Source: a candidate division WOR-3 bacterium (GTDB lineage Bacteria; Hydrothermota; Tepidihabitantia; Tepidihabitantales; Tepidihabitantaceae). From it: DNA of 35,034 nucleotides. The stretch spans positions 1 to 35,034 of the forward strand of contig JBDRUN010000016.1 in the NCBI GenBank assembly GCA_039801365.1, written 5' to 3'. Position numbers and translations under genes: made by a program. The notes below the pieces were generated by a model. That model had not been told where the DNA came from. It searched no databases and saw only the letters and a program-made list of their open reading frames with translations. This document shows positions 1 to 8,820 of this stretch, one piece after another. Numbering within the stretch: the first letter of the stretch is position 1; each line of letters begins with the position of its first letter.

Positions 1-89
1 GAAGAAGCAGCGCTGAATCCGATAAGCGCAGACACAAGCACCGTCCCGCCGGCTCGCCGCCCTAGAACCCGAACCAGTCTCCTGCTCAC
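1..89 (-). CDS. 5' end of an unknown gene with signal-peptide-like N-terminus (partial)
   Basis: A GTG at 89-87 overlaps the TGA of the upstream LptF/G-type permease by four bases (GTGA), the classic sign of translational coupling. The frame stays open to the window edge for 29 codons. The visible residues begin with a basic stretch (VSRRLVRVLGRRAG) followed by a hydrophobic run (TVLVSALIGFSAAS), which looks like a signal peptide or signal anchor. By position it is the third gene of an Lpt-type permease operon, so an envelope protein is likely, but the family cannot be named from this fragment. Confidence 0.5.
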   Translation of the reverse strand, partial: MSRRLVRVLGRRAGGTVLVSALIGFSAAS

Positions 90-1243
90 TGCCGCATTTC
101 GAGCATCAGCACCACAGCAATCGCACCGAACACAATGTTCGGAATCCACGCCGCCATCGCCGGGCTGATTACGGGAGAGGTGCCGTATGCCCGGCATAGC
201 TGGGTTGCTCCCCAGTACAGAAAGGAAACAAGCAGCCCGAGTCCAAGCCCGAACATCACACCGCCTTTACGCAGCCGTACCGACAACGGTAGTCCGAGCA
301 GGACCACGATGAGTCCGATAAGCGAATAGGAGAACCGGTAGTGAAGCTCCACCTCTTCGTCCGCCACATCCTCGCCTGCTCGACGCATCTTGCCGATGTA
401 GTGCGTAAGTTCCCGGGTCGAGGTCTCCTGCACTGGCCGGGAAATGCGCACGAAGTCTGCCGGCGTCTCCGTGATGCCAGAAAGCACCATGGTATCGGCA
501 AGAAACATCCGTTCTGTCCCGTCTGATGCGAACTCACGGACCGTAACGTCGTAGCCGACCCAAACCCCAGCAGTATTCTGAATCCTGGATTTCGGATGAC
601 GGATGTCCGGAGCCGCGGCCCCGGTATCATCTGTTCCTGGGACTCTAGGAACGTAACGGGCGCTGGCGCCGTCAATCCGGCGTCGAACCTTGCGGTCTGA
701 CCCGAGCTCCTCAATCGAGAAACCGGTCATGACGCCGTTCGAGTCATACTCCCTGATACTGTAAACTCGGCCGCTCTCGCCAACGAAGAAGACATCGCGG
801 CGCTTCACTGTCGTCTGTATCGCACGCTTCTCAATCTTGTAGCTGCGCAGGTCTGCCAACGCTGCGTTGGCCGGTATCGTCAGAAACTCGTTGCCGGCAA
901 GGTACGCTGGCACCGTGGCGAGGCCGAACCCGACTGCCGGTGCAAACAGCCGCAGCGCCCGGACTCCGGCACTCTCAAGCGCGTGCAGTTCCCGATGCCG
1001 CGTCATCTGACCGTACACCACGAACACCGCCAGCAGCATGCTCACTGGATACAGGAGCGTCACCGCTGACGGCAGGATATAGACGTAGTAGAGCAACACC
1101 GTGAAGATGCTTACCTTCCGAGTCAGAAAGTAGTTCAGCTCCTCAAACAGGTCAATGAGCAGGTAGATGACCACGACCGAAAGCAGTGCAAGCAGCGTAA
1201 AACGCACGACCTCTCCAAGGATGTGGCGGTCAATCGTCTTCAT
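86..1243 (-). CDS. LptF/LptG (YjgP/YjgQ) family permease, second copy
   Basis: Inner-membrane component of the family that, with LptB, extracts lipopolysaccharide from the inner membrane for transport to the outer membrane. The 385-aa product starts MKTIDRHILGE and has the family layout: an N-terminal membrane block (about residues 10-110), a periplasmic domain rich in beta-strand patterns (about 120-300), and C-terminal membrane segments ending in MLEMRQ. I chose the ATG at 1243 because it overlaps the TGA of the upstream permease (ATGA); the open frame runs 37 codons further upstream but only inside that gene. Residues about 198-224 hold an odd Gly/Ala/Pro-rich insert containing DIRHPKSRIQN, which looks like a translated repeat word. 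LptF and LptG cannot be told apart safely here; as the second gene of the pair it is probably LptG. Confidence 0.85.
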   Translation of the reverse strand: MKTIDRHILGEVVRFTLLALLSVVVIYLLIDLFEELNYFLTRKVSIFTVLLYYVYILPSAVTLLYPVSMLLAVFVVYGQMTRHRELHALESAGVRALRLFAPAVGFGLATVPAYLAGNEFLTIPANAALADLRSYKIEKRAIQTTVKRRDVFFVGESGRVYSIREYDSNGVMTGFSIEELGSDRKVRRRIDGASARYVPRVPGTDDTGAAAPDIRHPKSRIQNTAGVWVGYDVTVREFASDGTERMFLADTMVLSGITETPADFVRISRPVQETSTRELTHYIGKMRRAGEDVADEEVELHYRFSYSLIGLIVVLLGLPLSVRLRKGGVMFGLGLGLLVSFLYWGATQLCRAYGTSPVISPAMAAWIPNIVFGAIAVVLMLEMRQ

Positions 1244-2490
1244 CTGCGCATTCGACGCAGGTGGCCAACAATCTCCCGGACGAGTGATTTCTCGAAGAAC
1301 GCCCGGGCCGCAAGTTCTGTAACCGGTAGCGTCAGGACAATATTCGGCAACCACATACCGAGGGACGGCGCCACCTTACCAGAATCAGCAAAGTTCTCGC
1401 CAGCAAGCAAAAGCACGTAGAACGCGGCAAAGAACACAAGTCCGACGATAAACCCGGTGCCGATCCCACCTCGGCGCAAGACTATTCCGAGCGGTGCCCC
1501 GAAAAGAACAAAAAAGAAACAAGAGAACGCCAGGGACAAACTCTTGTGGAACTCGGTCTCATAACGGCCGGTCTCCAGCCGCTTGTACTGCAGCCGCGTC
1601 ATAAGCTCATCGAGCTTGAGCCGGCCAGGCTCGCTCTTTGCCTCGGCCCTTGCCGCTACCACCTTGGCGCTGATCTCGGCCTCGTCCTTGCGAAGCCTGC
1701 GAATCTGATCCAGAAGCTGCAGCAGGGTCATTTCCTGGTCACCCCGGAACTCCCGGTCGCGCCGGATTAGCTCCACGTCCAAGGCAACGTTGATGACATG
1801 CCTGCGAAAACTCAACCGGCGGTAATTGTTGCTGTCTCCAAGTTCATGCATCTCGCCGTCGTAGAGTGTCAGCACCATATACCGGTCGTCATCAGTATAG
1901 GCGATTTCGCCCTGCGGTGCAGTGACGAACCCGGGTGTTTTCTTACCCTGGCGGCGTTCAAATATCGCCACGTTCTTCACCCTCGACCGACGCTCGTCGA
2001 TCGTCCCAATGTAGATGAGATAGTTTGCAAAATCGTCCATGAAGACACCTTCACGTACGCGCAGAGCCGGCTTCTTTCTTGCCACGTCGGTGAGAAGATT
2101 GCGGACGTTGTGCTGCGACTCCGGCACTGCAAACCCGTTGAACCCGACCATTACAACCATCAGGAGACAGCATACCGCTGCGGTCGGCAGGAAAACGCGC
2201 AGCACCGGGATACCCGCGGCACGGATTACCTTGATTTCGTTGTCCTCGGCCATCCGGCCAAAGGTTACCACACCTGCGATCAGCGTGCCGAGCGGTGTAC
2301 ATACGCTCACGACAAACGGCAGCGACAGCACCATGATTTCGCTTACCACGCTGACCGCCACGCCCTTGCGCACCAGCAAGTCTGCCAGCAGGAATAGCCG
2401 GTCCATGAGCAGGACGAACGCGAGGATAACAACTGCCAAAAAGAACGGCGGCACGAACTGCCTGAGCGCGTAACGTTGGAGTATGCTCAT
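1240..2490 (-). CDS. LptF/LptG (YjgP/YjgQ) family permease, first copy
   Basis: A 416-aa permease of the lipopolysaccharide export family. It starts MSILQRYALRQFV, with a first membrane helix (FFLAVVILAFVLLMDRLFLL), two more helices by about residue 115, a periplasmic beta-rich domain (about 130-270), a charged coiled-coil-like stretch (about 250-310: LLQLLDQIRRLRKDEAE...) and three C-terminal helices. It is directly followed by, and overlaps by four bases, the second permease, as expected for an LptF-LptG heterodimer. No strong Shine-Dalgarno is visible; the purine-rich stretch GGGGACCGG precedes the ATG. A 159-bp gap separates it from the GT-C gene upstream, and I see no clear promoter in that gap. 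Confidence 0.88.
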   Translation of the reverse strand: MSILQRYALRQFVPPFFLAVVILAFVLLMDRLFLLADLLVRKGVAVSVVSEIMVLSLPFVVSVCTPLGTLIAGVVTFGRMAEDNEIKVIRAAGIPVLRVFLPTAAVCCLLMVVMVGFNGFAVPESQHNVRNLLTDVARKKPALRVREGVFMDDFANYLIYIGTIDERRSRVKNVAIFERRQGKKTPGFVTAPQGEIAYTDDDRYMVLTLYDGEMHELGDSNNYRRLSFRRHVINVALDVELIRRDREFRGDQEMTLLQLLDQIRRLRKDEAEISAKVVAARAEAKSEPGRLKLDELMTRLQYKRLETGRYETEFHKSLSLAFSCFFFVLFGAPLGIVLRRGGIGTGFIVGLVFFAAFYVLLLAGENFADSGKVAPSLGMWLPNIVLTLPVTELAARAFFEKSLVREIVGHLRRMRR

Positions 2491-2649
2491 CCGGTCCCCG
2501 GCCGATAAGCCCGCGCCCGCGGCAACAGGGCCGATTGACTATTCTGAAATCGTCGTCTGTTGGCATTCATCCGCGGTTTCCTATTTCACGAGATGATACC
2601 GGCGGCCTGAGAAGCGTCAACGCATGCTTGACCTGTGGTACAACCTCTG

Positions 2650-4347
2650 CTATTCGAGCTCCGGGACCGCATGCGGCACCGGCTCAGCACCAGGACCGCC
2701 CGGCCTGCCCGAAGCCCTGAGCACAAAAAACACTGGTTTCTCGGTCTTGAACACATACCGGAATCGGTCCACGTCCTGCTTGAGTACCGGTGCGACGAAC
2801 ACGCGGAACAGATTCGTCCAGTAGAAATTGTCAAAGAGGATGTAGTCACACTTCTCGATTGCGGCCTTGACCGCGGCCTGGTCTCCGGTAAACGGCGGGC
2901 AGAAAGACCGGCGCCCGGACAGAAGGTAAACGAACTCCGGCTTGCGAGCCAGTATCACCCGGTCCTCCGGTACGTTGTCTCTTATCCACTCGATGCACTC
3001 AAAGTACCGACGCCAATCCAGGCTGTAGCCAGCGTACCGGTCGCCGGCAAGATACCTGATATTGTCCCCAACCGATTTCCTGGCGGCAAGTGCAAGCGCC
3101 ACCATGTTGACCACAACCAGGACGCCGACTACCGCCGCCGCCAGGTACTTGCGCCTGAGCCGGTGTTCAAGCCAGCAAAGCCCGGCGACGATATACATGA
3201 CTGCGAGCGGTGCGACTGGCAGGAAGAACCGTTCACCGGCCCACAGTGATGGCCAGCCAAACAGTACCGCGAATGCAAACACGAAATATGTCTCGACTAT
3301 CGTCCACACCCGCACCACAACCGCAAACCCGAGCACCATCAGTCCGGAAAGCACGACGCCAACACCGACCGAAAACCAGCCGGGCTGAAGCACGGCGCAG
3401 AACTGCTGCGGTATCACTGCCGCAAAGTACTTCACTGCATTCTCCCCGATACGGACGACGAAGTCCTTCACCCCGGCCCGACCAAAGTCTGGGATGTACG
3501 GGTTCTTGGCAAAGAACTGCTCGAAATAGGACTGACCGGTACCAGCCCGGATTGCCCTTATCTCCCAAGGCACGAAAACAGCAAGAAACACAACAACGAA
3601 TACCGCAAGATACCAGTACTGCTTCCTGAACACAAGCAGCAGTATAACCCCGAGCACAAGCGCAATCCCTGCGGTCCGCAACAAGAATCCGGCGATCGCA
3701 CACGCAAACCCGGCCCAGTAGTTCACCCCTCCCATGTCCTCTGCCCTGAGCAGGAAATACACTGCGGCCATGGACACACTGAGGAACGGTATCTCGGTGA
3801 GGATATCATGATTGTACTTGATGAGCATCGGAATGGAGACAACCAAGGCCATTGCCAACCAACCCGGCTGCAGGAGCCGGTTGCCGTCCGAAGACCATGC
3901 CCTACTGTTCTTGCCAGCACCGGCCGCAGCAGCAGTCATGGCGAACCAAAGTCCGCATAGCCGGTACACGATGAACATCGCCAGCACACCCGACACTACA
4001 ACAAGAACCTTATCCAGGAAGATATTCATTCTACCCGATATCTTCTCCAGGACTGCGAGGATGGCCGGGAAACCGGGAGGGTACTGCGTGTGCTCCGGCT
4101 GCTCGGGCAGGTAAACTGAACGGTACCCGGTGCCGCGTGCAAGCGAACCGGCCAGAATCAGATACACCGCATTGTCACCGCCGACCGAAAGCTTGGGGTC
4201 GAACAGAAGAATGGAAAAGAGGACGTACGCTCCCAGGAAGACAAGAAGCCACCTGTTCTTCACCAGCCAGTGCCTGTTCAAGACCGCAGCCGGTTTGCTC
4301 GCCAACCCTTGCCGTCCCGAGTCCCGCACCGTGTGCCGTGACATCAT
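2650..4347 (-). CDS. GT-C fold membrane glycosyltransferase (GT39/ArnT-like)
   Basis: A 565-aa polytopic membrane protein. After a basic N-terminus comes a helix (WLLVFLGAYVLFSILLF), then an acidic loop DPKLSVGGDNAVYLILAGSL and, further on, EHTQYPPGFPAILA. A loop with an early Asp and a Tyr-Pro-Pro-Gly motif is typical of lipid-phosphosugar-dependent GT-C enzymes (dolichyl/undecaprenyl-phosphate-mannose transferases). Around ten hydrophobic segments follow, then a soluble tail (from about residue 440) ending VLRASGRPGGPGAEP. The likely role is transfer of a sugar from a polyprenyl carrier to lipid or protein on the outer face of the inner membrane. It lies 31 bp downstream of the MBL-fold hydrolase gene, so it is probably in the same transcript. 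A Ser/Gly-rich loop near residue 140 (AAAGAGKNSRAWSSDG) looks like an insertion. Substrate unknown. Confidence 0.75.
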   Translation of the reverse strand: MMSRHTVRDSGRQGLASKPAAVLNRHWLVKNRWLLVFLGAYVLFSILLFDPKLSVGGDNAVYLILAGSLARGTGYRSVYLPEQPEHTQYPPGFPAILAVLEKISGRMNIFLDKVLVVVSGVLAMFIVYRLCGLWFAMTAAAAGAGKNSRAWSSDGNRLLQPGWLAMALVVSIPMLIKYNHDILTEIPFLSVSMAAVYFLLRAEDMGGVNYWAGFACAIAGFLLRTAGIALVLGVILLLVFRKQYWYLAVFVVVFLAVFVPWEIRAIRAGTGQSYFEQFFAKNPYIPDFGRAGVKDFVVRIGENAVKYFAAVIPQQFCAVLQPGWFSVGVGVVLSGLMVLGFAVVVRVWTIVETYFVFAFAVLFGWPSLWAGERFFLPVAPLAVMYIVAGLCWLEHRLRRKYLAAAVVGVLVVVNMVALALAARKSVGDNIRYLAGDRYAGYSLDWRRYFECIEWIRDNVPEDRVILARKPEFVYLLSGRRSFCPPFTGDQAAVKAAIEKCDYILFDNFYWTNLFRVFVAPVLKQDVDRFRYVFKTEKPVFFVLRASGRPGGPGAEPVPHAVPELE

Positions 4348-4378
4348 ACCCAGTCCCTGACAGTAGCAACCGGCACAA

Positions 4379-5068
4379 TCACCCCGGCCAGACGCTGCCC
4401 AGGAAGGGGTTCACAAGCAGCGCCCGGGCCATGGTGCCAGGCTCATTGTGACCAGGGTAGAGCATTGTATCACGGGGCAGAAGTGTCTGAAGTCGGCCGA
4501 GCGAGTACTGCATCTGAACTTCTGAACCACCTGGAAAATCGACCCGGCCGATCGAGTCAACAAACAGTGTATCCCCAGTAAAGGCAAACCCGTTGCCGAT
4601 GAGCGTTATCCCACCCGGTGTATGGCCCGGAGTATGGACAACCCGCATCCGCTCGTTGCCCACGACAATTTCATCGCTATCGGCCAGCGTGCGGTCCGGA
4701 CGAAGTGGCTCCATCCTGAAACCCACAAGAACCGCAAGACTCCGCTCCGGATGTGTAAGCATCACGGCGTCCAGTTCACCGATAAGCAACTGGGCCCCGG
4801 TCGCATCCAGCACCGGCTTGTCGGCTGCCACATGGTCAATATGACCGTGAGTATTGATGACGTACTTGACCCTCATCTTCTGACAGTCGTCTCTGGCCGC
4901 AACCAGCTCCTCGATTTTCCCAAGTATCAGCTCTGCGTCTCCCCCGGGATCAATAACTGCCAGTTCGTCGGCCGACATTAGTACGTAGCAGTTTGTTGCC
5001 AGCGGCCCGACTACCAGACGCTCGACCACACGCTGCCCCGGCTCTCCAGGTTCTCGACGGCTGGTCAT
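4379..5068 (-). CDS. MBL-fold metallo-hydrolase, glyoxalase II-like
   Basis: A 229-aa metallo-beta-lactamase-fold hydrolase. The metal ligands are all visible: THGHIDH at 73-79 (HxHxDH), HTPGHTPGG at 145-153, FTGDTLF with Asp166, and YPGHNEPGT with His207. The N-terminal VVGPLATNCYVL is typical of the hydroxyacylglutathione-hydrolase-like subgroup that acts on thioesters or related small metabolites. It is shorter than classical glyoxalase II and lacks that enzyme's C-terminal glutathione-binding domain, so the substrate is open. It sits 21 bp after the ogt-type gene and 31 bp before the GT-C gene, an operon-like arrangement. Start MTSRREPGEP is an ATG; no convincing ribosome site precedes it. 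Confidence 0.87.
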   Translation of the reverse strand: MTSRREPGEPGQRVVERLVVGPLATNCYVLMSADELAVIDPGGDAELILGKIEELVAARDDCQKMRVKYVINTHGHIDHVAADKPVLDATGAQLLIGELDAVMLTHPERSLAVLVGFRMEPLRPDRTLADSDEIVVGNERMRVVHTPGHTPGGITLIGNGFAFTGDTLFVDSIGRVDFPGGSEVQMQYSLGRLQTLLPRDTMLYPGHNEPGTMARALLVNPFLGSVWPG

Positions 5069-5089
5069 TATTGGCTGAGCACTGGTCTG

Positions 5090-5608
5090 CTACCGGACCC
5101 TGCTATTCTTCAGGACGACCCTACGGTTCCTACCGCGGCCCGCAAAACTCCAGCCTTCAGCCGAAAGCAGCGCCTCCTTCATCAACCGCCCTCCGCCGAA
5201 CCCGACAAGTCTGCCATCTACGCCTACCACCCGATGACACGGAACGAGCAGCGGAAACGGATTACGGGCCATCACCTGACCTACAGCCCGTGCCGCGTTC
5301 GGCCTTCCAGCCGCCTTGGCAAGTTCGGCATAAGTCATCACCCTACCCGGCCTGATACGGGCACACAAACCAATAACCTTGCGGGCAAATGTGCTAAGCC
5401 CTGAAGCATCCATGCGCAACACCCTGGGTGTTCCCTCCCCGCGCAGGACAGACAGAAGCCGAGGCCCGAGCTTTGGGTCCAACCGGGCCGACTTTGGCTT
5501 GGCACGCAGAACCACTCTGGCAACCCTGCCCCGGGACCAGACAACACGTACCAGACAAAACGGCGTGTGCGCAAGCCTGGTCACTTCTTGACCAGCGGTC
5601 GTCCTCAT
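5090..5608 (-). CDS. ogt: Methylated-DNA--[protein]-cysteine S-methyltransferase
   Basis: Suicide DNA-repair protein that moves the alkyl group from O6-alkylguanine to its own cysteine. The active-site motif PCHRVVG is present with Cys124 (numbered from the ATG). It is preceded by the helix-turn-helix region (RPGRVMTYAELAKAAGRPNAARAVGQVMARNP, written here as a region, residues about 86-117) with the Arg finger in NAARAVG, and followed by GFGGGRLMKEALLSAEG. The 172-aa length is normal for Ogt/MGMT. An in-frame TTG lies two codons upstream at 5614. I prefer the ATG at 5608 because a promoter (TTGACC, 16 bp, TATGAT) ends only eight bases before it, which would make the mRNA leaderless. First gene of the ogt/MBL/GT-C run. 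Confidence 0.93.
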   Translation of the reverse strand: MRTTAGQEVTRLAHTPFCLVRVVWSRGRVARVVLRAKPKSARLDPKLGPRLLSVLRGEGTPRVLRMDASGLSTFARKVIGLCARIRPGRVMTYAELAKAAGRPNAARAVGQVMARNPFPLLVPCHRVVGVDGRLVGFGGGRLMKEALLSAEGWSFAGRGRNRRVVLKNSRVR

Positions 5609-5616
5609 TGTCAAGT

Positions 5617-5644
5617 ATCATACCCTGCCACCGACATGGGTCAA
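5617..5644 (-). promoter_or_regulatory. Promoter of the ogt operon, leaderless type
   Basis: On the minus strand: -35 TTGACC (5644-5639), 16-bp spacer, -10 TATGAT (5622-5617). The ATG at 5608 begins eight bases after the -10 box, so the start site of transcription and the start codon would nearly coincide. Confidence 0.6.
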
Positions 5645-5791
5645 GCAAGACCGGTGCAACCTTACCGTTACTGTACTCCGTCCACTGGAAGTTCTCGGTC
5701 CGACTTCAAACCCCATCATCACAGCCCAGAGCACTCACCCCGGGCACGAGCAGGGTGGAACCAGGGACCACAAGGCACCGATGCAATGCAC

Positions 5792-5819
5792 TTGACTTGG
5801 CGACCCTGGCAGCTAACTT
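5792..5819 (+). promoter_or_regulatory. Putative promoter of the PTPS_related membrane protein gene
   Basis: -35 TTGACT (5792-5797), 16-bp spacer, -10 TAACTT (5814-5819). It has the same spacing as other promoters in this window. A 16-codon ORF (GTG 5825 to TAG 5873) would begin almost at the predicted start site and could be a leader peptide; this is speculative. Confidence 0.4.
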
Positions 5820-5914
5820 TGGCCGTGCGTCCGTCGGCCCGTCTGTCAATAGCTTTCGCGCTATCTGGAGTGTAGGACCTGTTATCCAAAACGCACCGCA
5901 TCCTCACGTTATCC

Positions 5915-8113
5915 TTGGGCGGTCTGACAATTGCGGCTGTACTCCTGTCCGGCTATGTATTCACCGTTCCCGGGTACCCCGCTGCGGTTGACATCTGGCC
6001 CCACCTTGTGCGTCAGACCGCGGTTGCTGATGCCATCCGGACCGGTCATTCGCCATTCTACACCTTCATGTTCTACTGCGGATTCCCCTTGCTGCGGTTC
6101 TACGGCCCGGTTTTCGCATTCCTCGGCGCTCTGCTCTCACTCGCCTTGCACGTCAACCAGCTCGCGGCACTCAAGACGCTGCTCTTCATTCTCCACCTCG
6201 GCTCGGCGGCTGCCATGTTCTTCTACCTTCGTCGTCTGACTGGCAGCCAGCGAACCCAGCCCCAGTTCGGCTCACCATGCTCCGCATTCAGCACTCAGGA
6301 TTCTGCCCCAGCACTACTCGGTACGCTTGTCTATTCGATCGTTCCCTGGCGTGTGCTCAGCCTTGTGTATGACGCCAACTACCCGCAGGCACTCATCTAC
6401 GTTCTACTTCCGCTTTCGTTCCTTGCCCTTGATGCGCTGCTCAACCGACCCACCCTGCCTCGAGCCGTACTCCTTGCCCTGGTCATCTGTACCGCGCTCA
6501 CATCGCACACCGTGTTCGCTGTTTTCCTTGTCGTCTTTCTCGGCGTAGCCCTGGTCCTCGGTCTGTACGAGCAGCCGGCAACCAGCCAGCCCCGAATAGC
6601 CGGCCTTGCCGCGCTTTCCGGCCTGCTCGGACTCCTGCTCGCCGGATTCTACATCATCCCGTTCCTCGCCGAATTCCGCCAGCACGTGTTTCCACAACTG
6701 CCGCTCAATATCGGCACACCATCACTCCTCAGCCTTGTGTTCCCCTGGACAAAGTCCGGCCCGTACAACTATCTCGGCGCCGCAAACATCCTGCTTTTCG
6801 CCGCCGCAGTCGTCGTTCCCCTTGTCCGTGGCCGGTCCACACACTGTTGCTCAGTTCCTGTGCCTCATTCACCGTCCTTCCTTCCCGCCCTTATCTGCCT
6901 CATCGCCAGCCTGCTGCTGGTTCTGTTCTCGCCCCGTTTCGGATTGACTCGATCCCTGCTCAATTACGGGCTTCCGCCGCACCGCTTCCTCGTATTCACT
7001 GTGTTCTTCGCAACGGTTCTCATTGCCCTCGGCTGGTCCCGGGTTCTGCTATCTGACAAGCCTGCTCGTCGCTGGCTATTGCTTATTCCTGCTACTGTTC
7101 TCGTGCTCGCTGATTGCCTTCCCCACGTGCTCAATGTCCGCTTCTGGCAACCTGAGAAACTATTCCCGGTCCGACTTGAAGCCTACCGGCTGCTGTCATG
7201 GCAGCAGCCGACCCGGGTATATGACACCTACACTTCGGACGACCGGGTTGACGACTATGCCCGGCTTTCCTGCTATCCGGCAGCCGGGTTTTTGTTCGGC
7301 AACCTGCCAAACCTCCTGGGTCCACCCTATCACCAGTTTGCGCCCCGCTCAATGCTCTACGCCTATCCCTGGTCCAACCTGATTGCAGTGGACCTTGGTG
7401 ACTCATCCCGCCGCGAACTGCGATCGGAGACAATGAAGGCTGTCCGGCTCCTGGGCATCTCCCACATCATCTCGCTACCCTGTATCATCGCAACCGAGAA
7501 TAACTACACGAGCGTTATCACCAAGCCGGGCATCGCTTGGGACGACCGGTTCCTCGCTGCTGACCGTAAACCGCCAATCATCTTCGGCCCGACTGGTGCC
7601 GGACTGCTCCTTGCGTCAAACCGGCTCGTGCCGGTGCCGGCCGAGAGTCTGTTTCCGGCCCGTACATTCTTCTTCGCTCACGACTGGCTTACTCTACTCC
7701 AAGCCCTCGAACTCGATACCGCTGGTAACCGCATGAACTTCATCCCAGTGACCGAAGACCAGCCGCCCGACTCACTGCCCATTCTCGCTCCGCTCCGACT
7801 TGGGCCAACTTCGGTTGAGCACAACCGGCTTGGCATCCGATTCGAGGCCGGCTCTGACTGCTTCCTGCGGCTTGCGGTCAGCTACTACCCGGAACTCTCG
7901 GTTCTACTCGACGGCCGACCAGTCCGGTTTGGAGAGACCAAGGACCACTTCATCTGGCTTTGCTGCCCGGCCGGCGAGCACCGACTTGAAGTCCTGGCCC
8001 CTCTGACTCCGATCCGTCGCACCACCCTGGTATCCAGCGCCCTCACCCTGCTGCTGTGCCTTGTTCTGCTCTACCGGCCCTCACCCCGGCCCACTCGCCA
8101 ACGGTCTTCCTAA
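5915..8113 (+). CDS. Large polytopic membrane protein, PTPS_related / GT-C-like
   Basis: A 732-aa membrane protein. After the first helix, the loop (residues 26-64) reads DIWPHLVRQ, GHSPFY and CGFPLLRFYGP, the signature of the '6-pyruvoyl-tetrahydropterin synthase related' membrane family (PF10131). These proteins resemble GT-C glycosyltransferases and YfhO-like proteins with an early Asp and His. About a dozen hydrophobic segments extend to residue ~400, then a soluble, beta-rich extracytoplasmic domain, and a last helix (LVSSALTLLLCLVLL) near the end. The TTG at 5915 is the first common start. A CTG at 5879, eight bases after GGAG, would add LLSKTHRILTLS, a sensible basic N-terminus, so the true start may be there. 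The loop after residue 110 contains CSAFSTQDSA, a repeat-like insertion. Function unproven; probably lipid-linked sugar transfer. Confidence 0.7.
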   Translation: MGGLTIAAVLLSGYVFTVPGYPAAVDIWPHLVRQTAVADAIRTGHSPFYTFMFYCGFPLLRFYGPVFAFLGALLSLALHVNQLAALKTLLFILHLGSAAAMFFYLRRLTGSQRTQPQFGSPCSAFSTQDSAPALLGTLVYSIVPWRVLSLVYDANYPQALIYVLLPLSFLALDALLNRPTLPRAVLLALVICTALTSHTVFAVFLVVFLGVALVLGLYEQPATSQPRIAGLAALSGLLGLLLAGFYIIPFLAEFRQHVFPQLPLNIGTPSLLSLVFPWTKSGPYNYLGAANILLFAAAVVVPLVRGRSTHCCSVPVPHSPSFLPALICLIASLLLVLFSPRFGLTRSLLNYGLPPHRFLVFTVFFATVLIALGWSRVLLSDKPARRWLLLIPATVLVLADCLPHVLNVRFWQPEKLFPVRLEAYRLLSWQQPTRVYDTYTSDDRVDDYARLSCYPAAGFLFGNLPNLLGPPYHQFAPRSMLYAYPWSNLIAVDLGDSSRRELRSETMKAVRLLGISHIISLPCIIATENNYTSVITKPGIAWDDRFLAADRKPPIIFGPTGAGLLLASNRLVPVPAESLFPARTFFFAHDWLTLLQALELDTAGNRMNFIPVTEDQPPDSLPILAPLRLGPTSVEHNRLGIRFEAGSDCFLRLAVSYYPELSVLLDGRPVRFGETKDHFIWLCCPAGEHRLEVLAPLTPIRRTTLVSSALTLLLCLVLLYRPSPRPTRQRSS

Positions 8114-8200
8114 ACGCAGACCCGGCTGACCCCACTCCAGTCTCGCAAGAACTCTAGCTCGCTACAAGCTGTCCTGCCTCCTAGTGCAGCAACTTTTCGA

Positions 8201-8659
8201 CTAGGCTCCTGTGACCGTTAGTACGATAGCTCCGGGTGTTACACTATGACGCAGGTGGGTTTTCGGGCTTTGTCCAAGGGGGTACGGTGCACCCCTGGGC
8301 GATTCCCTCTGTGATATCAAAAGCGAGGTCGAAACTGAAGTCGCACGGAAAGACGACTCCAACACCGCAATGGGAAACGTTTCTGAAACCGGTCCGGACA
8401 ACTGAACCGGAAACAGCCGGGAAATCGTTTCTGACATCCCACTGGACAACGCTTCGGAAATCGGCCCCCAAAACGCTGTGGACAACGCACCTGAAAACCC
8501 TCCGGACAACGCTTCGGAAATCGGCCCTGAAATCCTTCCCGAAAACCATCCTGACATCGCTCCTGAAACCCTTATCCATATCGTATCCGGCACCGGCCCG
8601 GGAATCTGCTCCGCGCCCCTGACAACACTGGCTACAGCCGACCGGATGGCTCCGTTCAT
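8201..8659 (-). CDS. Doubtful ORF reading through the 12-bp array (tetrapeptide repeats)
   Basis: A 152-codon minus-strand frame starting at an ATG inside the 8640-8665 hairpin. Its middle repeats S-[GE]-x-[ILFM] every four residues (for example SGPISEALSGGFSGALS) because it crosses the 12-bp array. Several other frames across the array are also open, as expected of any stop-free 12-bp repeat, and no good ribosome site precedes the ATG. Variation is concentrated only partly in third codon positions. It may be an artefact of the repeat; no function can be given. Confidence 0.15.
   Translation of the reverse strand: MNGAIRSAVASVVRGAEQIPGPVPDTIWIRVSGAMSGWFSGRISGPISEALSGGFSGALSTAFWGPISEALSSGMSETISRLFPVQLSGPVSETFPIAVLESSFRATSVSTSLLISQRESPRGAPYPLGQSPKTHLRHSVTPGAIVLTVTGA
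8335..8610. repeat. Degenerate 12-bp tandem array 1
   Basis: About 22 tandem 12-base units, in strict register from 8371 to 8598 and with small indels to the left. Typical units are CGGACAACGCTT, CGGAAATCGGCC, CTGACATCGCTC and CTGAAAACCCTC; G3, A4, A6 and C8 are nearly invariant. A 24-base block recurs exactly at 8444-8467 and 8504-8527, five units apart, which shows duplication of a higher-order block. There are no unique spacers, so this is not CRISPR. Confidence 0.8.
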
Positions 8660-8665
8660 CCGGTC
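8640..8665. terminator. Perfect 9-bp-stem hairpin beside the 12-bp array
   Basis: GACCGGATG (8640-8648), loop GCTCCGTT, CATCCGGTC (8657-8665). Symmetric stem in a convergent gap, so it could stop transcription from either side, but neither side carries a proper T-tract (TTGGTAGTT follows on the plus strand). Confidence 0.35.
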
Positions 8666-8820
8666 TTGGTAGTTCGGTCTCAGCCGCTAAAGCCGCCTGA
8701 GTTATGGGCAAGGAGCGATGACTAACAGGAAAACTGCGGGTAGTAACAAACGATGGGTATTGCGACGAGACCGTGCGTTCGTGCGGCTGCCGCCACTACT
8801 ATGTCATTCCCCCTGACGCA

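Larger units (their letters stand above)
8114..8820. other. 707-bp convergent intergenic region
   Basis: Gap between the 3' ends of the PTPS_related gene (+) and the FHA-ABC gene (-). It holds a weak hairpin near 8279-8295 (GGGGT / ACCCC), a 12-bp-period array (8335-8610) and a 9-bp-stem hairpin (8640-8665). I see nothing convincing in 8114-8270 or 8666-8820. Confidence 0.7.
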
